A stretch of DNA of 13,396 nt, from assembly GCA_002726925.1 (NCBI GenBank), contig PBTJ01000127.1, forward strand, positions 1 to 13,396, in the 5' to 3' direction. This DNA comes from Gammaproteobacteria bacterium. GTDB taxonomy: Bacteria > Pseudomonadota > Gammaproteobacteria > Pseudomonadales > Azotimanducaceae. Shown here one piece after another: positions 13,372 through 13,396 of the stretch. Positions within the stretch are counted from its first letter, which is position 1. Each line of letters opens with the position of its first letter. The notes beneath the pieces are model-generated. The model made no database searches. It was not told the origin of the DNA and saw only the letters and a list, made by a program, of their open reading frames with translations. A program made the position numbers and the translations under genes.

Positions 13372-13396
13372 GCTATGGCTCGTGATCAAAACTCAC

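Noticed and set aside
1..13396. Mobile element, phage, CRISPR or defence island
   Set aside because: No transposase, integrase, repeat array, toxin-antitoxin pair or defence gene was recognisable; base composition looks uniform.

Overview
The window looks like chromosomal DNA of a heterotrophic gammaproteobacterium, probably marine or otherwise aquatic. The taxonomic clue is a clear MetR-type LysR regulator with a matching MetR box, since MetR is a gammaproteobacterial methionine regulator. Codon use is even and moderately GC-rich. I saw no tRNA, rRNA, CRISPR, insertion sequence, integrase or phage gene. Genes are tightly packed: the longest non-coding stretch is about 155 bp (11708-11862), so no gap exceeds 300 bp.

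Left part (1-2737, + strand): the C-terminal part of a PLP-dependent cystathionine gamma-synthase/homoserine sulfhydrylase family enzyme, an SDR oxidoreductase 8 bp after it, a long-form purC (SAICAR synthase), and a 117-residue protein of unknown function.

Centre (2753-7806, + strand): a co-directional acyl-CoA cluster. It encodes biotin carboxylase, a free-standing 73-residue biotinyl carrier, a crotonase, a carboxyltransferase, and an SDR resembling the (3R)-hydroxyacyl-CoA dehydrogenase unit of peroxisomal MFE-2. Together these could carboxylate an acyl- or enoyl-CoA, then hydrate or isomerise and oxidise related thioesters. The substrate cannot be read from the sequence. Gene order recalls the B. 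subtilis yng (leucine-type) operon, but there is no HMG-CoA lyase or acyl-CoA dehydrogenase here. Hairpins without U-tracts follow the carboxyltransferase and SDR genes.

Right-centre (7870-11707): a putative small two-helix membrane protein and a Methyltransf_24-type methyltransferase on +, converging on a three-gene minus-strand operon. That operon encodes a GT4 glycosyltransferase, a class I methyltransferase that overlaps it, and an alpha/alpha-toroid protein with QW-like repeats. This looks like a glycoconjugate or glycolipid synthesis and methylation module of unknown product.

Right end (11708-13396): metR is divergent from the GT4 operon. Its start codon lies inside a 14-bp-arm perfect inverted repeat that contains a perfect TGAA-N5-TTCA MetR box, which suggests autoregulation. 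A divergent pyridoxamine-phosphate-oxidase-like gene converges on metR with a 6-bp gap. The observations most worth following are the metR operator and its link to the methyltransferase operon, the uncharacterised GT4/MT/toroid/MT module, and the non-canonical acyl-CoA carboxylase cluster.
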